From NCBI GenBank assembly GCA_903860985.1, contig CAIOSO010000059.1:1-46381 (forward strand): a DNA stretch of 46,381 nt, written 5' to 3'. The stretch comes from an uncultured Flavobacteriales bacterium (GTDB lineage: Bacteria; Bacteroidota; Bacteroidia; Flavobacteriales_D; Crocinitomicaceae). Each line of letters opens with the position of its first letter. Position 1 is the stretch's first letter. Shown here piece after piece: positions 1 through 8,828 of this stretch. The position numbers and the translations under genes are program-made. Under the pieces are notes generated by a model. The model searched no databases and was not told the origin of the DNA. It saw only the letters and a list, made by a program, of their open reading frames with translations.

Positions 1-92
1 CCAAGTAAAATGTTGTAGCGCACTTTCCATGCGTTGTACGCGAAGAATCCTAGTCCAGCGCTGAATAGAATGGCAAATAATATGATTTCCAT
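1..92 (-). CDS. N-terminal fragment of probable membrane-associated (Fe-S)-binding protein
   Basis: Only the first 30 codons are inside the window; the gene runs off the left edge. The start ATG is at 90-92 on the minus strand, 12 bases after the stop of the MCE gene. The visible peptide is a hydrophobic membrane segment (roughly residues 2-20) followed by a W-K-V-R-Y-N-I-L-L stretch. This pattern, and the position directly after an amidase and an MCE gene, resembles the N terminus of the heterodisulfide-reductase-like (Fe-S)-binding proteins that follow mlaD in many Flavobacteria. No cysteine cluster is in view, so the assignment rests on context and the short N terminus. Confidence 0.5.
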   Translation of the reverse strand, partial: MEIILFAILFSAGLGFFAYNAWKVRYNILL

Positions 93-104
93 GAATGTAT
101 TATT

Positions 105-1142
105 TTAGTCAGGGATCGTGTCTAACCACTTTTTGAATCTCACTTCCTCTTGTTCACTTAGCATCAATCCTTCTGATTTTTTACCAAACACAGAGAAATG
201 AATGTACCTGTTTGGATTTGCTTGAAGGTCTGTCACAAGATTTTGAAGATCCTTATTGGTAACAACTAATTCGTTGTAAAGTTTTTCATCGTGAATAAGT
301 TTCCCAAGTGTCCCATGTCCATTTTCGACATCTTCCAAGACGAGGTTCAATTTTTTCACGGTGGTTTGCGCATCCAATAGAATGGATTTAAAATCTGCAC
401 TAACGAAGTCATCGGTTATTTTCCGTGTGTTCCCGATGATTTTTGTCAATTCATCGTTGCTTCGGCGAATATTCAAGGTAATGGACTCCACGTTCGTCAT
501 GATTTTACTGAATTGAGCGCGCTCTGCTGCAACAAATCCTTCGATTTCATTGGCTACTCTCCCTAATCGCTTAATGGTAATCTTCACTTCTTTTAAGCTC
601 CCCTCAATCTCTGATGTTGCCGTTGTGTCCCAAAATGAAGACAAGGATATCACCATGCGATCGATGGAACTCATCATTTTCTGAAGGCGCTGAGAAATGG
701 GATCAGCGTATGCTTTTACCTGCGTAACCATGTCAATGGAAACTTTTCCAGGGATCACACTTTTCGCTTTATAGTATCCTTTCGAAATATCTTCAGGTGT
801 GTGAATTATTAAACATTTATTTATAAAATCTAGGGAACCAATTTCCACAAAGGATCCTTTCGGTAGTCGAATTTCTTTTTCTTGAATGTTAAAAGTCATC
901 TGCACTTTTTTGTTCTCGGAACCGTTTGGCATTGATTTTATACCTGTTACTTTTCCAACAGTTACACCATTTAAAGTGACATTACTAGAGACCATAATCG
1001 AACCAGTATTAGGGAAATAGGAGGTGTATTCAGTGTCCCCACCAAAAAAACTATTTCCTTTGAGAAAGTTGATTCCAGCATACAAGATAGCAATTGATGC
1101 TATAGCAATAAGGGCGGCTTTGATTTCTTTTGTGAACTTCAA
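105..1142 (-). CDS. MlaD family (MCE domain) protein
   Basis: A 345-residue protein with one N-terminal membrane segment (about residues 9-27) and then an MCE domain (about 36-115) that includes the typical G-V-x-V-G-K-V pattern after a substrate-entry strand. The rest is a long helical, probably coiled-coil region. MCE proteins of this type are membrane-anchored subunits of lipid-transport systems that move phospholipids between the inner and outer membranes. The ABC ATPase and permease partners are not visible here. It starts one base after the amidase stop, so the two are almost certainly cotranscribed, with the probable Fe-S protein downstream. The family call is firm; the lipid cargo is unknown. 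Confidence 0.88.
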   Translation of the reverse strand: MKFTKEIKAALIAIASIAILYAGINFLKGNSFFGGDTEYTSYFPNTGSIMVSSNVTLNGVTVGKVTGIKSMPNGSENKKVQMTFNIQEKEIRLPKGSFVEIGSLDFINKCLIIHTPEDISKGYYKAKSVIPGKVSIDMVTQVKAYADPISQRLQKMMSSIDRMVISLSSFWDTTATSEIEGSLKEVKITIKRLGRVANEIEGFVAAERAQFSKIMTNVESITLNIRRSNDELTKIIGNTRKITDDFVSADFKSILLDAQTTVKKLNLVLEDVENGHGTLGKLIHDEKLYNELVVTNKDLQNLVTDLQANPNRYIHFSVFGKKSEGLMLSEQEEVRFKKWLDTIPD

Positions 1143-1143
1143 A

Positions 1144-2316
1144 CTACTTTTTTTCTGCTAATTTAATAGCTTTTTCGATACTAATTCGCTCTCCGTTTAG
1201 GAATGCAGCTACGAATGCATGATTAAATCCTTTTTCTATGAGTTCATTTTTGTAGTTTTTGGCTCCTCCCAAGTCATTTTTGAAGGTTCCAGTACAATAT
1301 TTAAAGATATTATTTTCCTCGTATTCGAAGATGTCAAGTCCTTGGAATCGAGATGAATTTACGGCGATTTTGCGATCGGAAGTTTCTATTTGCACTCGGA
1401 ATACTAGTCCAGATGAGTCTGCTCGTTCCACACGCGAATCCGGCGTTTTTGGCTCCAGTGTTTTTTCAACGATTTCTACTGGCACAGCTACGAATGGTTT
1501 TCCTTCCATTTGATTCTTGTAATTCTCAAAAGCCCGGAACATGGCGCTCGACATTTTTTCTTGTCCTTCTGATGAGCCGATAAATTTCTCTTCAGTTGGA
1601 TTAGGCAAAAATCCAGTTTCAATCAACACACTTGGCATGGTTGTTTTATACAGTACTAAAAATCCCGCTTGTTTGACTCCACGATCGTACCGTCCAATTT
1701 TCTTAAATTCCTTTTGTAAATATTCCGCAAATTCAATGGAGTGATTTAAATAAACCGCACCTTGAAGTTGTAATTGTATAATGGCATCTGGGGATAAGTC
1801 AAAGTCCTTGTATTTCGCACCTTTATCATCCTCCAATGCAATGATCGAGTTTTCTCTTTCCATTACTCTTTGCTGAGCCTCCGTTCGATGCAAACCAAGC
1901 ACATACGTTTCTGTCCCATAAGCAGCGCTGCTTCCTGCGTTGGCATGTATGCAAATAAATAAATCCGCATTTGCTTTGTTTGCGATGTTCGCACGGTCAA
2001 TCAATTCTACAAAAACATCGGTTGTCCGTGTATAAATGACATTGATTTCTGGATATTTTGCTTTAATTTTTGCGCCAAGTTTTAAAGCCATTTCTAAACA
2101 AACAATCTTCTCATGAGCAAATCCACCGTGGCAACCAGGATCTTTTCCTCCGTGACCAGCATCGATTACCACTGTTTTTATCCCTTGTTTTGCAGAATGT
2201 TGCCCAAATATCGATTGAGAAATGAAAAAGATGCAGACCAAGCCCAATAAATGGAGTTTACATCCGTTTTTCTCAAACAACTTGAATTTTGGTAGCTTTG
2301 TACGTTTAAGGCGCAT
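1144..2316 (-). CDS. N-acetylmuramoyl-L-alanine amidase (AmiC-type, Amidase_3) with C-terminal SPOR-like region
   Basis: This is an exported zinc amidase that cleaves the bond between N-acetylmuramic acid and L-alanine in peptidoglycan, used in cell separation and wall turnover. Residues about 21-39 form the hydrophobic signal segment. The catalytic domain (about 47-265) shows the zinc ligands H55 (in DAGHGG), E69 and H124 (in CIHANA), and the catalytic glutamate E232 in the LIETGF motif. Residues about 305-385 look like a SPOR peptidoglycan-binding domain. The gene is first in a unit with the MCE gene (one base gap). Its start is unusually close to a -7 element (see the promoter entry). The first 20 residues are longer and more basic than a typical signal n-region, so a slightly later start is possible. 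Confidence 0.93.
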   Translation of the reverse strand: MRLKRTKLPKFKLFEKNGCKLHLLGLVCIFFISQSIFGQHSAKQGIKTVVIDAGHGGKDPGCHGGFAHEKIVCLEMALKLGAKIKAKYPEINVIYTRTTDVFVELIDRANIANKANADLFICIHANAGSSAAYGTETYVLGLHRTEAQQRVMERENSIIALEDDKGAKYKDFDLSPDAIIQLQLQGAVYLNHSIEFAEYLQKEFKKIGRYDRGVKQAGFLVLYKTTMPSVLIETGFLPNPTEEKFIGSSEGQEKMSSAMFRAFENYKNQMEGKPFVAVPVEIVEKTLEPKTPDSRVERADSSGLVFRVQIETSDRKIAVNSSRFQGLDIFEYEENNIFKYCTGTFKNDLGGAKNYKNELIEKGFNHAFVAAFLNGERISIEKAIKLAEKK

Positions 2317-2320
2317 ACAA

Positions 2321-2328
2321 CAAAATTA
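2321..2328 (-). promoter_or_regulatory. -7 element TAATTTTG, 4 bases before the amidase ATG
   Basis: On the minus strand an exact TAnnTTTG octamer is followed by TTGT and then the amidase start codon at 2316. No convincing -33 TTG lies at the usual 17-23 base distance. In Bacteroidota transcription starts a few bases after this element, so the mRNA would have essentially no leader. It sits in the 22-base gap between the divergent amidase and LptD genes. Confidence 0.5.
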
Positions 2329-2338
2329 AGAGCCAACT

Positions 2339-4864
2339 TTGACTTTAAGAACATATATACAACAACTTTTCTTCGTCACATTGTTAATAATGTGCAATTT
2401 GTCTGTGGTTACGGCTCAGGACACGCTCTTTGTGAATGATTCAAGTATGCAGAATATCATTAGCTACTCTGCTGATGAACGCATTTTGAATGATATCGAC
2501 AAAAAACAAGTCCACTTATATGGGAATGCCAAGGTGGAAATGGATGGATTACTCATCACTGCAGGATATATTTTATTGGATTTAAACGCGAATGAAATTT
2601 GGGCTAAATATCGGTACGATAAAGACAGCAATAAAGTGGAATTTCCCGTTTTTACAGATGGAGGCGAAACGGTTACCTGTCACACGCTAAAATACAACAC
2701 CAAAACACAAAAGGGATTCTTAGAAGAATTGTCCATCAAACAGGACGAGTTCTATTTCCATATGGAAACAGCAAAAAGACATCCGAACGATGAAATTCAT
2801 TTGCTTAAAGGACGTTTGACCACTTGTGATTTGGAGGATCCACATTACCATTTTCAATTGAGTAAAGGGGTGATTGTACCAAATGAACGCATTGTAACCG
2901 GACCGATGAATTTATGGGTGAATGGAATTCCAACACCGCTCGGATTGCCCTTCGCGTTTATTCCAACAAAAGAACAAAAAACGAATGGACTGCTCTTCCC
3001 GGAGTTTGTTCCTTTGTCAAATTATGGATTTGGCGTCCAAAATTTAGGATATTACATTCCGATAAATGACAACCTTCAAACGGCCGTTTACGCAAACTTG
3101 TATAGTCGAGGATCGTGGGGTTTACGGAACGACCTAGATTACTCGAAACGTTATGGGTTCTCCGGTCGCCTTTCCGTTGGATTCCAGCAATTTAATTTAG
3201 GATTCCCAACGAAGGACAAAAACAATAAATTAAGCATTCAATGGTCCCACCGAAAAGCACCGAAGTCGAATCCATTTTGGAGTTTTTCCTCGAGCGTGAA
3301 CTTCATTTCGGATAACACAGCAAAAAATAATTTAGATCCAATTAATCCGCAATATTTTACCAATTCCTTTAATTCGGATATCAATATTAATCGAGCATTC
3401 CCAGGTAAGCCTTTAAATATGGGAATGAAACTTTCGATGCGCCAAAATGCGATCGCCAAAAACATTGCCTTGGTTAGTCCGATTGTTAATGCCAATTTAA
3501 CCCGCGTTTTCCCATTCAAAAACACCTTTAAAACAAATGATAAGAACTGGAAAAAAACAATTGAGCGCATTGGAATCACCTATAATTTAGAAGGACAAAA
3601 CCGTTCAAACTTCTCGGATCAACTCCTTTCACAAGGAAATTTATCCGGCATTTCTCAACAATTCATGAATGGGATTTCTCAGTCCATGACCATTCAAACA
3701 ACCTCTGGCCTTTTTGGAAATGCGATAAAGATTAATCCAACCATGAACTATGGAAATAAAATCAATTTCCAACAGATTCAAAAATTTTATGACCCCATTG
3801 CCAACAAATCCAAAAATGACACCTTACAACAATTTGGAATGGCGCATGAAATGAATTTTAGTGTGAACCTGACAAGTGTCATATACTCTTACTACCAATT
3901 TGTTGGGAAGAATAAACCGAAGTTACGCCACTTAATTACCCCTTCCGTCGGATTTCGATATGTCCCACAATTAAATGAGTTGATTCAAGCAAATGTAGGT
4001 GCCAATCAAACAAGTATTAAATATTCTCCATTCGAAAGTTCTGTTTATGCTGTGGGCAACACTCGAAAAGCATCTTTGTTGAATTTTGGGATCAATAATA
4101 CCATGGAATTAAAAGTAAAGTCCGACAAAGACACCTTAACTGGATTTCGAAAAATCCGTTTGGTCGATCAATTATCCATAAATGGAAATTATGATTTCAT
4201 GAAGGATTCGATGCGTTTATCTAATCTTGGATTGAACTTGAGAATTAGCCCTGCGGACTGGGTCAATTTTGTCTCAGGGGCATCTTTTAGTCCATATGCA
4301 TGGGATACATCCACGGGAAAGACAATGAAATCTTATGCTGCATCAAATCAACAAGGTTTGGGACGTTTCTTATCGACGAATCTCACCACAACCATCACCA
4401 TTGCGCCAAAAAAATCCAGGGAAAAAGTGGCTGATAATACGATGGTGGTGAATGAACAAAACTGGAATGCTGACTTTAATTATTATGCCTTGCACCCAGA
4501 GCGTGCCGTTTACTTTGATATTCCTTGGAAATTAAACGTGTCGCATGTGTATACGATTAACACGAATCAATCGATTTCAAGCAGCAATACATCCAAAAAT
4601 ATATTCGCGCAAACTTTGGTTTTGGGTGGAGATGTAAGCATGACAAAGCGTTGGAATTTATCCGGCAATTTGAATTTTAATTTACAGGAATTCCGCTTGA
4701 CAAATGCTTTTTTCTCCCTTAATCGCAACTTGCACTGCTGGGCTTTGTCCTTCTACTATCTGCCAGTTGGGGGAAATAAGAGTTTTCTGTTTAGTATTCG
4801 TAACACGTCGTCGATATTCAAAGACGCGAAGATTGAAATCAGAAAACCACCTGCCTTGTTGTAG
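2339..4864 (+). CDS. LptD-like outer-membrane LPS assembly protein
   Basis: An 841-residue outer-membrane protein. A signal peptide ends near residue 27 (V-T-A-Q), an OstA/LptA-like beta domain covers about 40-200, and the long remainder is a predicted beta barrel. It matches Bacteroidota 'putative LPS assembly protein LptD', which inserts LPS into the outer leaflet. Only three mature cysteines are seen (C114, C163, C800), unlike the four-Cys disulfide pattern of E. coli LptD. The start is TTG: an in-frame stop lies at 2327-2329 and the first ATG (codon 18) would remove most of the signal peptide. The gene is divergent from the amidase by 22 bases, and its stop is 4 bases from the convergent YihY gene. 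Confidence 0.85.
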   Translation: MTLRTYIQQLFFVTLLIMCNLSVVTAQDTLFVNDSSMQNIISYSADERILNDIDKKQVHLYGNAKVEMDGLLITAGYILLDLNANEIWAKYRYDKDSNKVEFPVFTDGGETVTCHTLKYNTKTQKGFLEELSIKQDEFYFHMETAKRHPNDEIHLLKGRLTTCDLEDPHYHFQLSKGVIVPNERIVTGPMNLWVNGIPTPLGLPFAFIPTKEQKTNGLLFPEFVPLSNYGFGVQNLGYYIPINDNLQTAVYANLYSRGSWGLRNDLDYSKRYGFSGRLSVGFQQFNLGFPTKDKNNKLSIQWSHRKAPKSNPFWSFSSSVNFISDNTAKNNLDPINPQYFTNSFNSDININRAFPGKPLNMGMKLSMRQNAIAKNIALVSPIVNANLTRVFPFKNTFKTNDKNWKKTIERIGITYNLEGQNRSNFSDQLLSQGNLSGISQQFMNGISQSMTIQTTSGLFGNAIKINPTMNYGNKINFQQIQKFYDPIANKSKNDTLQQFGMAHEMNFSVNLTSVIYSYYQFVGKNKPKLRHLITPSVGFRYVPQLNELIQANVGANQTSIKYSPFESSVYAVGNTRKASLLNFGINNTMELKVKSDKDTLTGFRKIRLVDQLSINGNYDFMKDSMRLSNLGLNLRISPADWVNFVSGASFSPYAWDTSTGKTMKSYAASNQQGLGRFLSTNLTTTITIAPKKSREKVADNTMVVNEQNWNADFNYYALHPERAVYFDIPWKLNVSHVYTINTNQSISSSNTSKNIFAQTLVLGGDVSMTKRWNLSGNLNFNLQEFRLTNAFFSLNRNLHCWALSFYYLPVGGNKSFLFSIRNTSSIFKDAKIEIRKPPALL

Positions 4865-4868
4865 GCAA

Positions 4869-5771
4869 CTACTTGATGCTTTGTCCAGTCATTTTTCCAA
4901 CCACATAGGTAAATTTCGCCCCTAAGAAGACAATTTGTGCAGAGTAATGTACCCAAGCCAAGGTGACAAACAAGGAATTGGCGATTCCGATTTTCCCAAG
5001 CACAAAATAGTTATGCAGATAGTAGTTGATGACAAACTGACTAAGGACAAGTAAAATGGAAGTGAAAATCGCTCCTTTAAATGCGACGTTCCATTGAACT
5101 TTCGCGTCAGGAATGAACTTAAATACCAAGGTAAAAATCATCAAATTACTTCCAATAGTGAGGATGTTTTGCAAGATGTTTAAGGAGAAGTCAATGATCC
5201 CGTTATGGTAATGATTCCAGTTTTGAATCGCTGAAAAAATAAATACCTGCGCAAAATAAAAAAGGATGATAATCAAGGCGAAAACAGCTAAAAGTCCCAT
5301 GGAAATAAAGCGAAATCCGATGATGTCCATGAATAAATTTTCTTCATGCCGATTTTTCTTCGTGACATTAAAAAATTCATTTAAACTGCGCTTTAACGAC
5401 ACGAAAAAAGCCGAGCAGCTATAAAGCAAGACAGCTACGCTAATCATTTCAAAGAAAAAACTGGGCTTGTGTAAGGACATGCCGTTCACGACATTCATGA
5501 TCGAAGAACTATCATCCATCCCCATTTGATTCTGGAGTAATTCTGACACCATTTCTTTGATGTTTTTCGGGCCAACGATGCGTCCAAAAATAGAACTGGT
5601 CAAATAAATAATCGGAATAAAGGCAAACAAAGTGTAATAGGCGAGTGCAGCACCATGGTAAAATGCACCGTCTTTGATATAGCTAATCAATGCCTCCTTG
5701 AAAGCAAGAAATCCCCAATACCATTTTAATTTACTGCGTTTTTTTAACGATTTCGATTCCTCTAGTGTCAT
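4869..5771 (-). CDS. YihY/virulence factor BrkB family membrane protein
   Basis: A 300-residue integral membrane protein with about six hydrophobic segments, a basic amphipathic N terminus, and the family pattern F-x-x-G-A-A-L-A-Y-Y-T-L-F-A near residue 40. YihY/BrkB proteins are inner-membrane proteins of uncertain function; older annotation as ribonuclease BN is wrong for the family. The start used overlaps the 3' end of the upstream ABC ATPase gene by 41 bases, which suggests translational coupling. No internal methionine gives a better N terminus. The stop lies 4 bases from the convergent LptD stop. Confidence 0.88.
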   Translation of the reverse strand: MTLEESKSLKKRSKLKWYWGFLAFKEALISYIKDGAFYHGAALAYYTLFAFIPIIYLTSSIFGRIVGPKNIKEMVSELLQNQMGMDDSSSIMNVVNGMSLHKPSFFFEMISVAVLLYSCSAFFVSLKRSLNEFFNVTKKNRHEENLFMDIIGFRFISMGLLAVFALIIILFYFAQVFIFSAIQNWNHYHNGIIDFSLNILQNILTIGSNLMIFTLVFKFIPDAKVQWNVAFKGAIFTSILLVLSQFVINYYLHNYFVLGKIGIANSLFVTLAWVHYSAQIVFLGAKFTYVVGKMTGQSIK

Positions 5772-6660
5772 TTAAACGATGAAATTGATAAAGGACAATA
5801 TTGTCCCCATTGGATGTTTTAAAATAATTATGGTAAAGTCCGCCAACAAAAATACTTCTAGTGTATATTACCGGAATGGCATTTTTCGATGTAGACTCTT
5901 GGTATTCATCTGGACGGAAAAGAAGGGTGGTTTCTCCTATTTTAATACTATTTACAGGTCCGAAAAGACGCGCTTGCTGCACATTCGAATAGTGATAGTA
6001 CAAGTATTCTGGTTTGTATTTTTTGCTTAACAGGCCATTTTTTAACATGCAGATGGCATCACATAACCCCAATACATCTTGTCCTTCATGAGAAACCAAT
6101 ACAATGGTTGTATTTTCTTCTTCACGTAAATGGATCAAATGTTGTGTCAATCGAGCACGCAAATTAGCATCGAGATGCCCGAAAGGCTCGTCTAACAACA
6201 AAATATCTGGTTTATCTGCAATGGCTCGTGCGATGGCCAATCGTTGTTGTTCCCCTCCTGAAATTAAATGTGCTTTGGTTGCAGCGATGGATTTTATATC
6301 AAATAAACGCAGCAATTGTTGTATGCGTTTATCTCTTTTTGGACTAGGCAGGTGCAAAACAGCTTCGCGAAGATTCTCCTCAACGGTATGATAAACATCC
6401 AGTTTAAAATCTTGATTGACCATTGCCACGCGATGGAAACCAGGAATCAATAGCTGATGAACACGCGGTTGTTTTTTTTGAGCAAGGAACACATCGCCTT
6501 CATTCGGATCGATGATCCCAGCAATGATTTTTAATAAAGAAGACTTCCCAGCACCACTTTTACCCACGAGTCCAAGTATTTCACCTTTGGATACGTTTAA
6601 ATTTGCCCGTTTGATGATGGGTTTACTGTACGAAAGTTGTATGTTTTTCAATACAATCAT
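5731..6660 (-). CDS. ABC transporter ATP-binding protein with C-terminal TOBE-like region
   Basis: A 309-residue ATPase. Walker A is GKSGAGKS at 33-40, the Q-loop glutamine is Q83, the signature is ISGGEQQ at 133-139, Walker B ends in LLLDE at 154-158, and the switch histidine is H191. After the nucleotide-binding domain (to about 205) there is an extension of about 100 residues containing LFRPDEYQ, which resembles the regulatory/TOBE-like tail of importer ATPases. No permease or binding protein is encoded nearby, so its transporter is unknown. It overlaps the upstream 143-residue gene by 4 bases and the downstream YihY gene by 41 bases, so all are likely on one transcript. Confidence 0.88.
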   Translation of the reverse strand: MIVLKNIQLSYSKPIIKRANLNVSKGEILGLVGKSGAGKSSLLKIIAGIIDPNEGDVFLAQKKQPRVHQLLIPGFHRVAMVNQDFKLDVYHTVEENLREAVLHLPSPKRDKRIQQLLRLFDIKSIAATKAHLISGGEQQRLAIARAIADKPDILLLDEPFGHLDANLRARLTQHLIHLREEENTTIVLVSHEGQDVLGLCDAICMLKNGLLSKKYKPEYLYYHYSNVQQARLFGPVNSIKIGETTLLFRPDEYQESTSKNAIPVIYTRSIFVGGLYHNYFKTSNGDNIVLYQFHRLNDTRGIEIVKKTQ

Positions 6661-7088
6661 TTGCGAATCAACTCTTTTGGAAAGGATTTAGCAGCGATAA
6701 AAATGCCAGGGATTGGATTGGACATAGGTTCGTAATCCTTTAAAACGATTTCGATGGCATATCCATCTTCTGTTTTTTCATGTTTAGCTGATGAAACAAT
6801 ACTCTCAGATGCCCCTATATAGACATTTGGCGCGTCTGAAGAACTGATTTCAAAAAGGCGCATGTTTGGAATGTCAAATTGAAAAGATTCATTGTTTTCA
6901 TCCATTCCAGCTAGGGGATAAGGAACGTCGTTTAATTCCAGTACAGAATGCACATCGCTTGAAATAGCTAACTCATCTTCCCATTCGTATTTGATGTTAT
7001 CAATGGATGGATTTCCCTCATGATTTTCGTCAGCAAATGCTTGAGAATACAAATCGTTTAATAGGTAAATGTGGATTTTACACTTCAT
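6657..7088 (-). CDS. Conserved-looking hypothetical protein (143 aa)
   Basis: I do not recognise this protein. It is acidic, with no signal peptide or membrane segment, and seems to be a compact soluble domain of alternating strands. There is an N-terminal K-C-K-I-H-I-Y-L-L-N strand and a Pro-rich segment (P-M-S-N-P-I-P-G) near the end. The gene overlaps the LETM1-related gene upstream and the ABC ATPase downstream by 4 bases each, which is strong evidence that it is a real, cotranslated gene. A role connected to the ATPase is possible but is only inference from position. Confidence 0.65.
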   Translation of the reverse strand: MKCKIHIYLLNDLYSQAFADENHEGNPSIDNIKYEWEDELAISSDVHSVLELNDVPYPLAGMDENNESFQFDIPNMRLFEISSSDAPNVYIGASESIVSSAKHEKTEDGYAIEIVLKDYEPMSNPIPGIFIAAKSFPKELIRK

Positions 7089-8383
7089 TTTTTGTCGTTA
7101 TTTTTTTCAATTTCATTTACCTTAAAAGCGGAAGGCATTAATTCAGGGACAAGTTTAAGAATTAATGGGAGAAGTAGACTTCCTCCGGGTAAAAGAAATA
7201 AAGCTAAGGAGGGCATGGTTTTAATTAAATCTAGGAATTGTGTGCGAACTTGCTCCTTTTCTTCTGAACTTAATTCTTCCTTTGTCGATTTCTGAATCAA
7301 TGACATCAATTCCTTGCTTTCACGCATTTCTTGAATCAGCTTGTCTTTGTTCCTTCCGATTATTCGAATCCATCGTTTACTGAAAGCTTTGAAGACGTAA
7401 CTTGTTTCCGTCTCTGATTGAAAAACTAGTATTTCTGTATGATTCTGTAACATATATGCGCTACACATTTCTTTAGAATCTTGCATTTCTTTATCTGATA
7501 AACCCAGGGCATTCCCCAAGAATTTTAACTTTTTTAATTCAGCTTCAACTGGAACATGTGTCCCCTGAATCAGAAATAACCCTAGTTCAAAGGTGAATTT
7601 TGAAAGTAATTTATCTTTCACGCATTCTTTTTCAAGTAACTTCAAAGTAATTCCTGTCAGAATTCGGTTCTCAAAACTGGTTTTCATCGATTTATCTAAA
7701 TCTGTGGATGCTAAGAAGTGCCATAATACGCGCTGTTCCGTTTCCTCCGCATTATTATCGGTGTAAGCCGCATATATGACACCATTCATCAAGGAACTAG
7801 CATAGTCGCTGTAATGCCGTGAAAAGGACTGTATTTGACCTTCCAAAAATGTACGATACAGCACCACATCAAGAAAGACAAAGGCATTTGACAAGTGATT
7901 CAACCAATAATTTGCGCCAAAAAAGGTGCTCTTAACTTGAATACGTTGGGCTAAAATCTCCTCGATGTTTAAATTGACTTTGCCCGAAAAGACACGGTCA
8001 AACCAAGCAAAAACGCCAGCTTCTTTTGTGTCCCCGTAAAAAGCACTGAGGCTTTCTAGAAAGGCATCTTTATCAAATTCCCCTTGATTTTTTCGCAAAT
8101 AAGTGAATAACAAGGTTTCAAAAAGAAGCAATTTTAATTTTTCGTCATTCGTATACTTGGACGAATTTAATTGATTGGAAAACAACAGGTGTAAAGCGTT
8201 TCCGTAAACAAGTCCAGTGCGATGCGATACAAAATGAGTTAAGTCCGACTCAGTATTTTGAATCAGCTCTAAGTCTAAGGAAATAACTCCTTTTTCCAAG
8301 AGCTGAAAAAACTTGGGAATCCAATTTTTGGATCCGGGAGACAAAGTGTTTTTAAGGGAGGACATAACGCGCGGCAAGTCCAA
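7085..8383 (-). CDS. LETM1-related protein
   Basis: A 432-residue protein whose last about 80 residues (helical segment then P-S-L-A-L-F-L-L-P-G-G-S-L-L-L-P) match the LETM1-like motif of Flavobacteria 'LETM1-related biofilm-associated' proteins. The long N-terminal part is helical and lacks a signal peptide. In mitochondria LETM1 is a membrane protein linked to cation exchange and ribosome binding; the bacterial function is not established. The start at 8383 overlaps the upstream gene by 32 bases; methionine 7 (8365) would overlap by only 14 and is equally possible. It overlaps the next gene by 4 bases. Confidence 0.75.
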   Translation of the reverse strand: MDLPRVMSSLKNTLSPGSKNWIPKFFQLLEKGVISLDLELIQNTESDLTHFVSHRTGLVYGNALHLLFSNQLNSSKYTNDEKLKLLLFETLLFTYLRKNQGEFDKDAFLESLSAFYGDTKEAGVFAWFDRVFSGKVNLNIEEILAQRIQVKSTFFGANYWLNHLSNAFVFLDVVLYRTFLEGQIQSFSRHYSDYASSLMNGVIYAAYTDNNAEETEQRVLWHFLASTDLDKSMKTSFENRILTGITLKLLEKECVKDKLLSKFTFELGLFLIQGTHVPVEAELKKLKFLGNALGLSDKEMQDSKEMCSAYMLQNHTEILVFQSETETSYVFKAFSKRWIRIIGRNKDKLIQEMRESKELMSLIQKSTKEELSSEEKEQVRTQFLDLIKTMPSLALFLLPGGSLLLPLILKLVPELMPSAFKVNEIEKNNDKK

Positions 8384-8813
8384 AGTTCCAACCCAAGTTT
8401 AAACTTGGAATGATTTGTAAGTATGGTCCTGACTCGAAAGAGAAGGTAAACGGGTAGTCTGGAAGTGTATATTCCACACCGACAACACCATTCATCCCGA
8501 ACATAAATCGATCATTCGCTGAATTTTGCATAATGGGATTTCCGGATACAATGCCCAAACCGGGACCTGCACCAAAGTAATAATCAACATCGTTCACCAA
8601 TGGATGTTGCCACTCGTAATTCCCTTGCATCCAAACATAGTTTGAGCTACCACCTAAACTTATTTCGACTGCATTATTTGCATTCATAAAATGCTTCCCA
8701 TTGATCTGAGTATAGCCAATATTGGCAAATCTAAGTCCGACTGAATTGGAATAACGCTGACCGAATAGCGTCAAGAAAAAAAATAAGCTAAATGTGAGCA
8801 GTGAATATTTCAT
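8352..8813 (-). CDS. Small exported outer-membrane beta-barrel-like protein (153 aa)
   Basis: The protein starts with a clear signal peptide (M-K-Y-S-L-L-T-F then a run of F/L, cleavage near G-Q at 18-19). The rest alternates polar and aromatic residues and ends with a terminal strand finishing in R-Y-V-L-P, as in small eight-strand outer-membrane barrels. I cannot assign a specific family. It lies 15 bases after the lamin-tail gene and overlaps the LETM1-related gene, so it probably belongs to the same operon. Confidence 0.7.
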   Translation of the reverse strand: MKYSLLTFSLFFFLTLFGQRYSNSVGLRFANIGYTQINGKHFMNANNAVEISLGGSSNYVWMQGNYEWQHPLVNDVDYYFGAGPGLGIVSGNPIMQNSANDRFMFGMNGVVGVEYTLPDYPFTFSFESGPYLQIIPSLNLGWNFGLAARYVLP

Positions 8814-8828
8814 CTTTTTTTTACAAAG

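Noticed and set aside
3238-3579. Open frame antisense to the LptD-like gene
   Set aside because: It is fully inside a well-supported gene and has no recognisable domain or initiation context.
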